A stretch of 39,415 nt of DNA from a virus. Below, in pieces: positions 29,105-38,285 of this stretch (the stretch's first letter is position 1; each line of letters begins with the position of its first letter). The position numbers and the translations under genes are program-made. The notes beneath the pieces are model-generated. The model saw only the letters and a program-made list of their open reading frames with translations, ran no database searches and was not told the origin of the DNA. The stretch spans positions 1 through 39,415 of IMG/VR virus record IMGVR_UViG_3300043568_000922; one strand, written 5' to 3'.

Positions 29105-29412
29105 TACCTATTTAGCCATTCCTTTGCTTGTTCTCTGAGTAACTTTCTAGCTACGTCATCTTCTTCTTTAATTCTTTTTGCATCGTATACTTTGTCAGCA
29201 TTATTAACCAACCACTTCCAAGTGGGTGATGCAGAAACGCCAACATAGTAATCAATTAGATCATAACTTTGCTCTATACCATATGATTCAATCAACGAGT
29301 CTGCAGCCCATTGCTGAATGTGGATATTTATATTTTCTTCTTTTAAGTTTTTTTCTTTTGTTAATTTCTTATATCTAGATATTAGTGCAAAGCGATCTTT
29401 CTTATCCGCCAC
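29104..29412 (-). CDS. Small helical protein, possible helicase partner (102 aa)
   Basis: The 102-aa protein begins with GTG (29412) and AGAGGA a few bases upstream. It is highly charged and helical: MADKKDRFALISRYKKLTKE at the start and VARKLLREQAKEWLNR at the end, with a Trp/Tyr-rich middle (LIDYYVGVSASPTWKWL). Its stop overlaps the ATG of the helicase gene. Phage helicase loaders are often small proteins encoded right next to the helicase, so that role is possible, but no motif supports it directly. Confidence 0.5.
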   Translation of the reverse strand: MADKKDRFALISRYKKLTKEKNLKEENINIHIQQWAADSLIESYGIEQSYDLIDYYVGVSASPTWKWLVNNADKVYDAKRIKEEDDVARKLLREQAKEWLNR

Positions 29413-29615
29413 TAGTCCTCTAGTTCTTTCTTAGCTTCTTCAACCTTTTGAATTACTTTATTTTCCACAAACTCATACACTCTATCAAGAGCCTGATCTG
29501 TATTTTCTCCACTACGAACAAAATCTGTAATTCCAATATCAATTCTTAGACTTTGAAAATTTCCAAGATTAAGTGTATATCCTAGTGTTACTGAAACATT
29601 TGTTGTTTCTGACAT
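29412..29615 (-). CDS. Hypothetical protein (67 aa)
   Basis: The 67-aa protein has a beta-hairpin-like front (NVSVTLGYTLNLGNFQSLRI) and a helical back half with KVIQKVEEAKKELED, giving an alpha/beta layout. No cysteines or known motif are seen. AGGAGA lies six bases before the ATG. It is the first of three overlapping genes ending with the DnaB-like helicase and is therefore part of the replication operon. Confidence 0.6.
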   Translation of the reverse strand: MSETTNVSVTLGYTLNLGNFQSLRIDIGITDFVRSGENTDQALDRVYEFVENKVIQKVEEAKKELED

Positions 29616-29624
29616 TTTGGTCTC

Positions 29625-30143
29625 CTACCATGTCTCTTCTTGCCAAGTCGGAATGAAACGCCCATCCGATGTCTTCGTATAAAGCATTATAGCATCTCCC
29701 ATTCTAGAACGCAAGTCTTGTTCAGTTGGAACGTTTGATGGCGTTATATTACCATCTTTTCTCGGTCTACCATGGTGTATGGTTGTCATAATCTCTCTTA
29801 TTTCAAAAAGAGTATCTTCTGAATAATATGACATAACTCTAAAATCTCTTTTTCCATTTAGTTTAGCACCAACTGGCTCAGGAATCAAACCGCTTAAATA
29901 ATATTTTTGCAATGCTATTCTTGACCTATTTAATATCTTTGCTGAACTTATTACTGAGTATGCTCTTTTTCTATGTTTTTTAAAATCAGAATACAACATA
30001 CTCTGATCTTTTCCTTTAGTAATGTTTAATAGTTTTACTATATTGCTAGCACGATTTATATGCAAAACTCTTATAAGATCACCGTTAATGAAAAATACTT
30101 TCTCTGAAGGCTTTACGACCCCAATGTCAATGTCTTTAGACAT
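29625..30143 (-). CDS. MerR/excisionase-like winged-helix regulator
   Basis: The 172-aa protein carries a DNA-binding region near 61-110. YSVISSAKILNRSRIALQKY is a helix-turn-helix, and LIPEPVGAKLNGKRDFRVMS with the following YYSEDTLFEIREIM provides the wing and next helix, much as in MerR or excisionase-type proteins. The C-terminal part (GRPRKDG) is basic. It stands where tail genes end and replication genes begin, so it may control that switch. No integrase is visible here, so an excisionase role is less likely than transcription or replication control. Confidence 0.65.
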   Translation of the reverse strand: MSKDIDIGVVKPSEKVFFINGDLIRVLHINRASNIVKLLNITKGKDQSMLYSDFKKHRKRAYSVISSAKILNRSRIALQKYYLSGLIPEPVGAKLNGKRDFRVMSYYSEDTLFEIREIMTTIHHGRPRKDGNITPSNVPTEQDLRSRMGDAIMLYTKTSDGRFIPTWQEETW

Positions 30144-30158
30144 CTCATTCCAATTCTT

Positions 30159-30578
30159 CTAAGCTCTTTCGCCAATTGCAATTATGGAAATATTTGCTGT
30201 AGTAGAAGATGTGGTTCCAGCTGGAAGAACTAGCTTAACTTCGCAAGACCTATCTGACACTGACTTAATTACACAATAAACATTGTCAGAACTTGATTGA
30301 GCAGATACAGTAACTATTGGAGCTCTTCTAAAACCTGAAGGAAAATCAAACCTTGTCGTCAATCCAGAATCAGTGGTGGAGTTTCCAGTTACAGGCTGGC
30401 TAGATGCATACATTACCAATTCAGATGTTGCAACTTCTGTTACCCCAGTTTCTCCAAAATACTTTATTGAAGATTGAGTCCTTCCTGAATTAATAGTTGA
30501 ATTCAAGTTGTTAATTTCGGTAGCCATTCTCAGTAGATAAGAAATATCTAGTGGTTGACCTCTATCTGGTAATTCCAT
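30159..30578 (-). CDS. Tail appendage / fibre-tip-like protein
   Basis: The 139-aa protein begins with a short helical region (MELPDRGQPLDISYLLRMAT). A beta-rich C-terminal module follows, with FPSGFRRAPIVTVSAQSSS and a final SIIAIGERA. The phrase F-x-x-x-F-x-x-x-P-V-V-x-V-x-x followed by a run of strands is typical of the small lectin-like sandwich found at the tips of phage tail fibres and in minor tail proteins. It is the last gene of the tail cluster, and AGGAG lies right before its ATG. Binding to a host glycan is plausible but unproven. Confidence 0.6.
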   Translation of the reverse strand: MELPDRGQPLDISYLLRMATEINNLNSTINSGRTQSSIKYFGETGVTEVATSELVMYASSQPVTGNSTTDSGLTTRFDFPSGFRRAPIVTVSAQSSSDNVYCVIKSVSDRSCEVKLVLPAGTTSSTTANISIIAIGERA

Positions 30579-30604
30579 TTTTTCTCCTAATACATTATAC
30601 CATT

Positions 30605-31120
30605 TTAGATTAATTGTGTTCCAGTGTCAAAAATTAAAAATAAGTTTGACAAATCTTCTACTATTTGATCAGAAATGGTGTCTCTATCAAATCCATGTGT
30701 TGCTACTGTTCCAATAACTCTAACAGAAGCAGATGCTGTTTCAGGAATGCTTATTGATATAGCGTCCTGATCAGTTCTTTCGTGGTATTCAAAATTTGAA
30801 GAATCCCATTTTACAAAAATATCAGTTGGATGTTTTTTAAATCTTATTGAATGATTGTGTCCAATAGAGGCTGAAGCAAGTGAGGGGTGGTAGTTATAGG
30901 TTGTTGGAGTTTCCCAAATTAAAGAGATATCTGAATCAGAAAGGATGAAGTCAACATCCGACTGCAAGGGTCTATACTGCCCAATACTTTTTATGGTATA
31001 CAATGTTGACCAAGCAGAAGCTTTATTTCTATCTTCAGATATTATTCTAAACTGGATATTATGATTTCCATTTTTATCTGGTTGTGGAAGCTGCTCAACA
31101 GGTATCGTAATTCTTGCCAC
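30605..31120 (-). CDS. Minor tail protein (171 aa)
   Basis: The 171-aa protein starts with GTG (31120), seven bases after AGGAG. It begins MARITIPVEQLPQPDKNGNH and continues IQFRIISEDRNKASAWSTLY. This opening is characteristic of small Ig/fibronectin-like proteins encoded after the large tail proteins of actinophages. The rest is beta-rich. It shares one base with the stop of the gene upstream. A place in the tail tip or a fibre is likely, with no clear catalytic residue. Confidence 0.65.
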   Translation of the reverse strand: MARITIPVEQLPQPDKNGNHNIQFRIISEDRNKASAWSTLYTIKSIGQYRPLQSDVDFILSDSDISLIWETPTTYNYHPSLASASIGHNHSIRFKKHPTDIFVKWDSSNFEYHERTDQDAISISIPETASASVRVIGTVATHGFDRDTISDQIVEDLSNLFLIFDTGTQLI

Positions 31121-32292
31121 TAGGAAACTCCTAAGCCAAATCTATACTCTATATAATTAGTTGAGTTTTCTTCTTTAAGAACTGGGTATCCGTTATCTGT
31201 TTTAATATACTCTGCACCTATTAAAGAATATAATGGATTTATTGTAGAAATATTTTCTAGTCTAATACCGTCTAAAATTATTCTATAAAGACTAGGATTT
31301 GCTACGTCTATAGATGCATAAATTCTAACCAAGTCAATTTCACTCCAAGAAAAGGATGGGCTTATTACAAAGTCTGAAATACTTCTAGTTATAACCTTAT
31401 ATCTAAACTGATCTCCACTTAAAGCATCATAGAAATAATTTACTGGAAGATCTATGTTTAAATAAGCTTTTGGACTATTAACAGTATTGTTAATGAATTC
31501 AAGGATTATTCTAACATTACCATTTGGAGCCACACTATCTGTAGATATTGTATTAACTATAGACATGGCTAATTTTATTTTATCTGTTGGAAGATTTCTT
31601 CCTAGATTTAATCTTGCAGAACTATTTTCAATATAATACCCTGCACTTGCAGAGTTTGCTAAAGGATTAAACGTTGAGTCAAGTTTTGAAAAATCTCCAG
31701 ATACCATCAAGCATTTGTCTAAGTACCTAGGCTCTTCTCTTCTATTTTTTCTATCAGTGTAGTCAAATATTGAAGAATTTGAATTAATAAACATAGCAAC
31801 TTCTGGTCTAATTATATCTCCTGGAGAAATTTCTCCGTCATAAGAGTCTAGTGCTTCATTAATGTATGGGACAACAGATCCAGATCCAAACCTTGAATAC
31901 GTCCACGGCTCAGAATTAGTAAAAGATGAAAGAGTTTTGCTTCCAAACCTTTCTGCTAGACTATTTGAGTCTGAGGGAAATAGTCCAATTTCTGTAATTT
32001 GCAATCTTTGATCAGTTGGAAGCTCTGCCTTAAAAACAATTTTTTCAACATACTCATCTGTTTCTTCATTTAATTCTTTAATAAGACCTTTAGATAAAAT
32101 TGGAACTCTAAGTGCTTCAAAGTCAAGAGATTTGGATGTGCTAGAAAATACTGGAGAAACAGATGCAGAATAACTTGCTGAGGCAACAGGTAAGGCATGT
32201 CCACCAACACCAATTGCAATATGGCTAGCAAACTCTGGGGCTTGGTTTAGCAAATATTTTGCAATAATGTTTTTTCCGTCATTAGTTATCAT
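31120..32292 (-). CDS. Minor tail protein (390 aa)
   Basis: The 390-aa, beta-rich, Ser/Asn-rich protein begins MITNDGKNIIAKYLLNQAPE and continues with HIAIGVGG, an opening typical of tail or baseplate proteins of phages that infect actinobacteria. Strand-rich segments continue to the end (YIEYRFGLGVS). No enzymatic motif is seen. It follows the Ala-rich coiled-coil gene, sharing one base with it, and lies in the cluster between the large tail protein and the fibre-tip-like protein, so it is probably part of the tail tip. Confidence 0.65.
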   Translation of the reverse strand: MITNDGKNIIAKYLLNQAPEFASHIAIGVGGHALPVASASYSASVSPVFSSTSKSLDFEALRVPILSKGLIKELNEETDEYVEKIVFKAELPTDQRLQITEIGLFPSDSNSLAERFGSKTLSSFTNSEPWTYSRFGSGSVVPYINEALDSYDGEISPGDIIRPEVAMFINSNSSIFDYTDRKNRREEPRYLDKCLMVSGDFSKLDSTFNPLANSASAGYYIENSSARLNLGRNLPTDKIKLAMSIVNTISTDSVAPNGNVRIILEFINNTVNSPKAYLNIDLPVNYFYDALSGDQFRYKVITRSISDFVISPSFSWSEIDLVRIYASIDVANPSLYRIILDGIRLENISTINPLYSLIGAEYIKTDNGYPVLKEENSTNYIEYRFGLGVS

Positions 32293-33206
32293 TAATTATT
32301 CACCTCATACATTGTACCATCAGAGTCTATTTGGACCTGGGCTATTTCTGATGATAATAAATTATTTAATTCTATAACAATGTCACCATTATTTGCAACG
32401 TAGATATATCCTTTTTCTACTTCAACAATCGATACCCCATCTGTATCAACATACTGATAAGTTGAATCTAACCCATTGTTAGAAATATATGCAGAATCTG
32501 GTATTTTTGAAGATAGGTCAATGGTAAATTCTGAATATGGTAAAGATGATTTATCTAATACGGAAAGTTCTTTTGTAGCATCATATCTTTTTCTTAATTC
32601 AGATAGGTTGCTAATTATTTCATACCTTTGTCTAATTCCATCTACCGTGTCATGTCTTAAAACAGCAGAAAGCTCAATTGCAGACATATTTTCCCAAAGA
32701 ATTGTTTGAAGTCTTGCTGCATTTGCAGATGGATTTAAAGAACCAATATTTAAAACATCTCTAGTTGGATTTTTAACAACGCCAAAATCTGAAGATCCTT
32801 TTAAAGATCTTGCTGCTGCTTCTGCAATTGCTGCAAGACGTGCTGCATTTGCAATTGCTTCAAGACGTGCTGCTTCTGCTCTTGCTGCTGCTTCAGCTGC
32901 AAGACGTGCTGCTTCCGCTACCTGTCTTTGTCTTTCTGCTTCTGCTGCAACCCTTGCTGCCTCTGCTGCTGCTGCATCTGCCAACCTCTGCCTTTCTGCT
33001 GCTGCTGCCGCATCTGCTAACCTCTGCCTTTCTGCTGCTGCTGCCGCATCTGCTAACCTCTGCCTTTCTGCTGCTGCATCTGCTGCTATCTTATCAGCCT
33101 TTGCTTTATCTGCTGCCGCTTTCTTAGCTCTTGCTACATCTGCTGCATCTGAAGTATCTACTTTTTTTGGAGAGCTTGAGCCACCACCTTCTTTTTTTAT
33201 AGCCAT
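32292..33206 (-). CDS. Ala-rich coiled-coil tail protein with tandem repeats
   Basis: The 304-aa protein has a basic, Gly/Ser start, then a long Ala/Arg/Glu region (about 20-140). Inside it, 12-residue units of the type ERQRLADAAAAA repeat, forming a TolA-like helical rod. A globular C-terminal part with strands follows (about 145-304). It sits between the large tail protein and the next minor tail protein and could be a rigid fibre shaft or a tail spacer. The C-terminal half has no known motif. GGAGGTG precedes the ATG. Confidence 0.65.
   Translation of the reverse strand: MAIKKEGGGSSSPKKVDTSDAADVARAKKAAADKAKADKIAADAAAERQRLADAAAAAERQRLADAAAAAERQRLADAAAAEAARVAAEAERQRQVAEAARLAAEAAARAEAARLEAIANAARLAAIAEAAARSLKGSSDFGVVKNPTRDVLNIGSLNPSANAARLQTILWENMSAIELSAVLRHDTVDGIRQRYEIISNLSELRKRYDATKELSVLDKSSLPYSEFTIDLSSKIPDSAYISNNGLDSTYQYVDTDGVSIVEVEKGYIYVANNGDIVIELNNLLSSEIAQVQIDSDGTMYEVNN
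32980..33081. repeat. 36-base tandem repeat in the Ala-rich tail gene
   Basis: Two full 36-base units (32980-33015 and 33016-33051, differing by one base) and one 30-base truncated unit (33052-33081) run head to tail. They encode ERQRLADAAAAA-type repeats. Loss of six bases in the last copy keeps the frame, so the rod length can change by slippage without breaking the gene. Confidence 0.85.
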
Positions 33207-33207
33207 T

Positions 33208-36200
33208 TTACACCTCCACCAAGTTTAATGAAGTTTTTATATCAGATGAGGATCTTGAATACTTCATAGAAGTAACAATAAATCTTTTATCTGTTTCTAC
33301 AAATTTTACACCCTCTGGCAAATCATAATCTATTTTAACAATATCTCCAAGCTGAATATGAGGAGTTCCAAATGTATTTACAGTAATTACTTTTCTACTT
33401 TTCATTGTTTTATCAATCATCCACCCCATTAAATCTTTTGCAGAATCTTCATTTTGAACATATAAAGAGTTTAAAGAAAATGATTTTTTGCCATAAACGG
33501 ATCTACTATTCTTAATAGTATCATAGAACTTTTGTGCTAACTGTGGAGACCTTATGACATTATCAATAATTATTGGGTCTGACAGATTTGATCTTTCCCC
33601 AAGATAGTCATCAACTGTAAGAACATTTGATATATTTTGTGTAAATGTAATTCCAGTTATAACTATTTTATTTGCAGAACTATCAGCAAGAGATATTATT
33701 CTATCAGAGCTATTAAACAATAAAAACTCTGCCCCATAGGATCCTGGCAAAAATCCTGAAACCGTATAAACTTTTTCATTATTAAGTGGTGGAAGCATTC
33801 TTGCAACTATTGCTGGATATGCTTGATCATACTTGATATTAAAGTATGCACACTCTCTCATGATAGTTCCAAACTCTTCAAAATAAATATCAAATCCTGG
33901 AGGTCTTTCTGTTCCAATTGAAGAAAGGTAAGTTGACTGAACAATTCCAGAAAGGGCGTACTTTCTTAATGATTCTGAAATTGATATGTTATCATCTCCA
34001 AAAGCTGCCAAGCTATTTCTTGAAGAGATTCCTAAATTATCTAAAGATATTGCCGTTACACTTTCTGATTGAATTGCTCTGTTTCTTAGGGCATATATAT
34101 TTTCAAACATGCACTTAGATCCACCTCTAACAAATAAACATGTGCTAAATACTGTATCGCTAGTTACTGATGGCAATGGATTATTGTCAATAACAGTAGC
34201 AATTAAAACATTGTTTAAATATAAATAAAATTTAACAGATGACCCACGTCTTTCAAACTCAATTCCAAGATCGTGTACTGTTGGATTATCTTGAGAAGCC
34301 ATTCTATCCATTCCAAAGAACATGCCTTCGTCAACTAGAACTTTTGCTAAAGTTCCCCACAATTTTATAGGCTGTGCAAAATTTTCTTTTCCATCTGCAT
34401 TTATAACAATAGACTCACTTTCATTTCCATTTGCATCAATTCCATTATGAGGATATCTTACATTTTGTGGAGGAATTTTGTAGAATATAATATTTTCCAA
34501 AACACTATTTTTATTTTTTTCTGTAGAAAAAGAAGAAAGAATGTCTTTAGACAATGACATAATTTCAAAATAGTATCCAGATTTTGTTACATTGTCAACC
34601 ATAAAACCAAGACCTCCAGATCCACCAGAGATTGAGGAGGCTTCTCCATTTATATCAGTTGTAAAATATGTTGTAGCGTTATCTGGTATTTGATTTTTTT
34701 CATCAACCTTTTTTCCAATTATTCTCATTCTAGTTCCAACATGCTTAAAGTCATTGCTTGAAAAATCTTTATAAACATATGTTATTAAGTCTCTTGGTAT
34801 AGATGCTTGAGAAGAAGTTTTTGAACCTGAAAGGATAAGTGCTGAAGATTGTACCGTTCCTGCCTCTAGCTGATCTACTGTAGAAGAGTTATTTTCTGCT
34901 CTAACAGTTCTTCTAAGTAGACTTGCAATTTTTCCAGAAACTACAGCGTTACCTTTTGCACTATCGTCACTCCTGGTTCCTGCAGTTGTTGTCAACAATG
35001 GGGGATACTTAATTGATTCTGTAGGGGTTGTACTAAATAATAAACTTGAATTCATTCTAAAAGCTTGCTTAGAACTTGCCCAATAAGGATTTAACTCATG
35101 GAAGTGGCTAGTTACAGAAGTTCCAAACTGCCCCCTACCGTGAGAGCTAACTGCTCCATTCTTGTAAACAACTCCAGCCTCTAATCCGTCTTGGCTGGCT
35201 CCTGGAGATTCTTGGTAAAATGGCTCAGTATAAATTCTTAATTTTCCAGTAACAATCATTTTTCCGTTAAAAGCAAGTTTTGAAAAATATTTTTGGTATT
35301 CATTATTATTTGTAATCCAAACAGTTCCAACACCAGTAACTTGATATTCTTGAGCATCATATCTTATAATTTCGCCGTTAGCATATAGATAACCTTGGAA
35401 TCTTGGAAGAAGGTATCCACTTTCTCCAACGTCAATTATGTTTTCCTGTATTTGATGATTTTCTACAAATGGAACTGTAGAAGAAAGTTCTGCATTTAAA
35501 GTTACAGCACCTAAACTATAACCATTTTTACCTATAGGCTGATTAATAGTTCTTGCCTCGTCTTGATCTCCCAGTTCCCAAAGCACTGCAGATTTATAGG
35601 AATAAGTTCTATCATTAGGATTTATTTGTGCCTGTTCTAAGTTTGGAACATCTCTTTGAATGTATCTTGTTGTATAGTTAATTTGACCATCATTAATAAT
35701 TTTTGAATCTACCCCTGCAATAAATTCAATATTTGGAACTGATCCAACTTCTTTTTGCCCATAAAGATTAACTAATCTTTCTGATATTGAGGTATTGCTA
35801 TCACTAATAGAATAATCAGGTATTAAATATTCTTTTGGCATCATACAAAAATTATTGTACTCATCAAAAAACATTGCTGTTTGTGTAGACTGGGCAAGTC
35901 TTTGCAAAACTTCTGCAACTGATATGTCTGGCTCTACAAAGAAGAATGGAATTACTGGATCGTTTGCAGTAGTTATATTTTTAAATATATAATTTCCAAA
36001 ACCAATGTTGTCTAGTAGTACTGCAACAGCCATTGTAAGTGTGCAGTTTTGTAAAAATATTGGTGTTGCCATTTCTGATTCAAATCTAAAAAAGGCATCT
36101 CTTAGTGTTAAGGATACGTCTGAAAAACCACCATAGCTTTCTGCAGAATTTTCTGAATAGAAAGTTTTTAAAGGAATAAACTTATCATACCCCTGTACAT

Positions 36201-37698
36201 TTAAAACTGTTTCATAAAAATCAAACTTTGTTTGTGGTCTTAAATTTCCAGAAATAATACTTCCAGTTTTTTCATCTTGGTTAAAAACATTTAATCTGGT
36301 AAAAGCACCGTCATGATTTGATAAGTTTATTTGACCAGTTGATGCTACCAATGCTCCTACTGGAAGTCCATAATCTGTTGCAGCAATGTCTTTGTTTATT
36401 TCAAAATCTATTACATATTTAGATACATCGGCTTTTAGTCTTGGTGACATTTCTATTAAATCAAATGTTCTATTTGGAGACACCATTGTTTCAACAACAA
36501 CTCTTAATCCCTTCAAAAATACAATATCTCTATAGGTTGGAATTTCATTTCTAAGAAAATATTTGGGATCAACTAGGCTTGTTATAATTCCAGTTCTTTT
36601 TGTATCATCATTTTCTAATAATGAAAAACCATATTCTACATTTGAAGTTTCCCAATCATTTAAGACTGTATTCCAAACCCATAAAACTCCAGGATCTAAA
36701 TCATTTTCTAATAAAATATACGCTTCTCCATTAATTGTGTTTGCTGGTAATTGCACAGAAGAGCTTATGTAGTCTATAAAATGAAAGTTTTCTCTATATT
36801 CTTGTGGTATTTTTACTCCATAAGATATTTCAACATAGCCATCCCAAGGAACAATATCAGAACCATCTGATCTAAGAGAGTTTTCATCAAAAGATATGGC
36901 ATTTAGCCAATTATTTTCCGAATCAAGATATTGAATTTTCCATTTTTTAGGAATGCTAGACTTAGATCTGTCAGAAAGTTCATCATTAGTTATAAGATTT
37001 TCTCTTCTTATTACTGAAGAAACAACTGGCTCTCCATCAACTCCAAGAACTAGATCATCTGCTAAGTTAGTTTGCATTTTTACAACAATTCTATTTGCAG
37101 CAACTTGCTCTTTGTAAACAACAAAGGGTGCTGAATCTGTTATTTCATATCCAAAACTTGAATTAAGACCTCTTGCAATTACAGAAGAAACTCCAACTTC
37201 TACGCCACTATCTTTTCTATAAGATGTCCAATACTTAAATTGATCATTTTTTGAACAAAAATAATACCTTGGTCTTCTTCCAGATCTGATACTGTCAACA
37301 TGTTTATTTTTTTCTTCATCTAGGTCTCCAAAAAATAACATTTTGTTAATTCCAGATCTTGGTCTAAATGGTTTAAAGCAATCTTTAAGAGAATAAAATA
37401 GCTGCATCTCTTCTTGATCTGTTAAAAAAGTTAGTGGACTTCCACTATCTACTCTATATTCAGAAATATACTTAGACTCCAAGGCTCCAGTATAAAAATT
37501 TCCATCATCATTTGGATCATACGATGGTGCTAAATTTCTAAAAACATCCACACTTGCACTTGATGGTCTCCATCTATAGTTTCCATAATTTTCAATATTT
37601 GATAAATCATTCTGATTCCATTCAGCAATAATCAAGGAATCAACTTGAAGAGAGTTGTTAGTCTTAAGATGAGTAATTAAATCATTATCAAAAAACAT
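33208..37698 (-). CDS. Large tail tip / baseplate protein (1496 aa)
   Basis: The 1496-aa protein is the biggest in the window and is beta-rich throughout, without a signal peptide or enzymatic motif. A region around 1040-1200 (GSGGLGFMVDNVTKSGYYFE, and further on VKFYLYLNNVLIATVIDNNP) resembles LamG/concanavalin-like sandwiches, which bind sugars. The C-terminal segment (GDIVKIDYDLPEG and KTSLNLVEV) resembles the end of hub or tip proteins that close a baseplate ring. It follows the distal-tail-like gene (one-base overlap) and precedes the other minor tail genes, as expected for a tail-tip or receptor-binding protein. AGGAAG precedes the ATG. Confidence 0.7.
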   Translation of the reverse strand: MFFDNDLITHLKTNNSLQVDSLIIAEWNQNDLSNIENYGNYRWRPSSASVDVFRNLAPSYDPNDDGNFYTGALESKYISEYRVDSGSPLTFLTDQEEMQLFYSLKDCFKPFRPRSGINKMLFFGDLDEEKNKHVDSIRSGRRPRYYFCSKNDQFKYWTSYRKDSGVEVGVSSVIARGLNSSFGYEITDSAPFVVYKEQVAANRIVVKMQTNLADDLVLGVDGEPVVSSVIRRENLITNDELSDRSKSSIPKKWKIQYLDSENNWLNAISFDENSLRSDGSDIVPWDGYVEISYGVKIPQEYRENFHFIDYISSSVQLPANTINGEAYILLENDLDPGVLWVWNTVLNDWETSNVEYGFSLLENDDTKRTGIITSLVDPKYFLRNEIPTYRDIVFLKGLRVVVETMVSPNRTFDLIEMSPRLKADVSKYVIDFEINKDIAATDYGLPVGALVASTGQINLSNHDGAFTRLNVFNQDEKTGSIISGNLRPQTKFDFYETVLNVQGYDKFIPLKTFYSENSAESYGGFSDVSLTLRDAFFRFESEMATPIFLQNCTLTMAVAVLLDNIGFGNYIFKNITTANDPVIPFFFVEPDISVAEVLQRLAQSTQTAMFFDEYNNFCMMPKEYLIPDYSISDSNTSISERLVNLYGQKEVGSVPNIEFIAGVDSKIINDGQINYTTRYIQRDVPNLEQAQINPNDRTYSYKSAVLWELGDQDEARTINQPIGKNGYSLGAVTLNAELSSTVPFVENHQIQENIIDVGESGYLLPRFQGYLYANGEIIRYDAQEYQVTGVGTVWITNNNEYQKYFSKLAFNGKMIVTGKLRIYTEPFYQESPGASQDGLEAGVVYKNGAVSSHGRGQFGTSVTSHFHELNPYWASSKQAFRMNSSLLFSTTPTESIKYPPLLTTTAGTRSDDSAKGNAVVSGKIASLLRRTVRAENNSSTVDQLEAGTVQSSALILSGSKTSSQASIPRDLITYVYKDFSSNDFKHVGTRMRIIGKKVDEKNQIPDNATTYFTTDINGEASSISGGSGGLGFMVDNVTKSGYYFEIMSLSKDILSSFSTEKNKNSVLENIIFYKIPPQNVRYPHNGIDANGNESESIVINADGKENFAQPIKLWGTLAKVLVDEGMFFGMDRMASQDNPTVHDLGIEFERRGSSVKFYLYLNNVLIATVIDNNPLPSVTSDTVFSTCLFVRGGSKCMFENIYALRNRAIQSESVTAISLDNLGISSRNSLAAFGDDNISISESLRKYALSGIVQSTYLSSIGTERPPGFDIYFEEFGTIMRECAYFNIKYDQAYPAIVARMLPPLNNEKVYTVSGFLPGSYGAEFLLFNSSDRIISLADSSANKIVITGITFTQNISNVLTVDDYLGERSNLSDPIIIDNVIRSPQLAQKFYDTIKNSRSVYGKKSFSLNSLYVQNEDSAKDLMGWMIDKTMKSRKVITVNTFGTPHIQLGDIVKIDYDLPEGVKFVETDKRFIVTSMKYSRSSSDIKTSLNLVEV

Positions 37699-38285
37699 TA
37701 TACTTCCTCAAGTGATATAGAAATATCCCAAAGGTCGTGATTAGTTGCGCCTCTTTTTACAACGTTGTAAGTAAATGATGAGAAATAAACTTCAAGAACT
37801 TCTGAATATGTTGCTAAATTTTGATAAGGTACATCATTTAATTTTGAATTTTTGTCATATGATATAAACATATAGAATGATCCAGGATTGCTGTTATACC
37901 AGTTTAACAAGTCTGATCCACCTGCACCACCATCAGCAGTATACTCAACCAGGGATGTAGCAACAGGATTTCCATTTACGGAAAAATCTGGGTCTTTATT
38001 AAATGCTCTAGATGGCAAAAGATTCCAGTTTGTTGACACTCTTAATTTATCTGCAATATGATAAGAACGCATATGACCATTTACCATTCTTTTTCTATTT
38101 TCAATTCTATCTATAGAAAAATCAACAGCAGATCTATTATGGTCAGAAAGGATTAAAAAGTCTTCTCCTTCAGAACCAGTAATTTGAGGAACTCCATTTA
38201 TAATTCCAGCTGAATTATTTGACCAAATTATTGCCTGTGGTCTATCCCATTTCTTTCTAGAATTTAAATATGCACTACTTACCAT
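37698..38285 (-). CDS. Distal-tail-like minor tail protein (195 aa)
   Basis: The 195-aa protein lies directly after the tape measure gene, where siphophages place the distal tail protein. It has a basic, polar start (MVSSAYLNSRKKWDRPQAII), several strand-rich segments (YMFISYDKNSKLNDVPYQN) and a last stretch, HDLWDISISLEEV. This ending is common in tail-tube-end proteins. It overlaps the stop of the tape measure gene and the start of the large tail protein by one base each. The assignment is from position and size; sequence-level support is weak. Confidence 0.55.
   Translation of the reverse strand: MVSSAYLNSRKKWDRPQAIIWSNNSAGIINGVPQITGSEGEDFLILSDHNRSAVDFSIDRIENRKRMVNGHMRSYHIADKLRVSTNWNLLPSRAFNKDPDFSVNGNPVATSLVEYTADGGAGGSDLLNWYNSNPGSFYMFISYDKNSKLNDVPYQNLATYSEVLEVYFSSFTYNVVKRGATNHDLWDISISLEEV

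Noticed and set aside
30584-30599. TGGTATAAT box before the fibre-tip-like gene as a promoter
   Set aside because: The predicted transcription start would fall inside the AGGAG ribosome site and remove part of it, so the box is probably chance in an AT-rich gap.
32810-33127. Plus-strand Leu-rich frame of about 105 codons
   Set aside because: It is the antisense of the Ala-rich coiled coil (GCN codons read as Leu/Gln-rich). This is a composition artefact.
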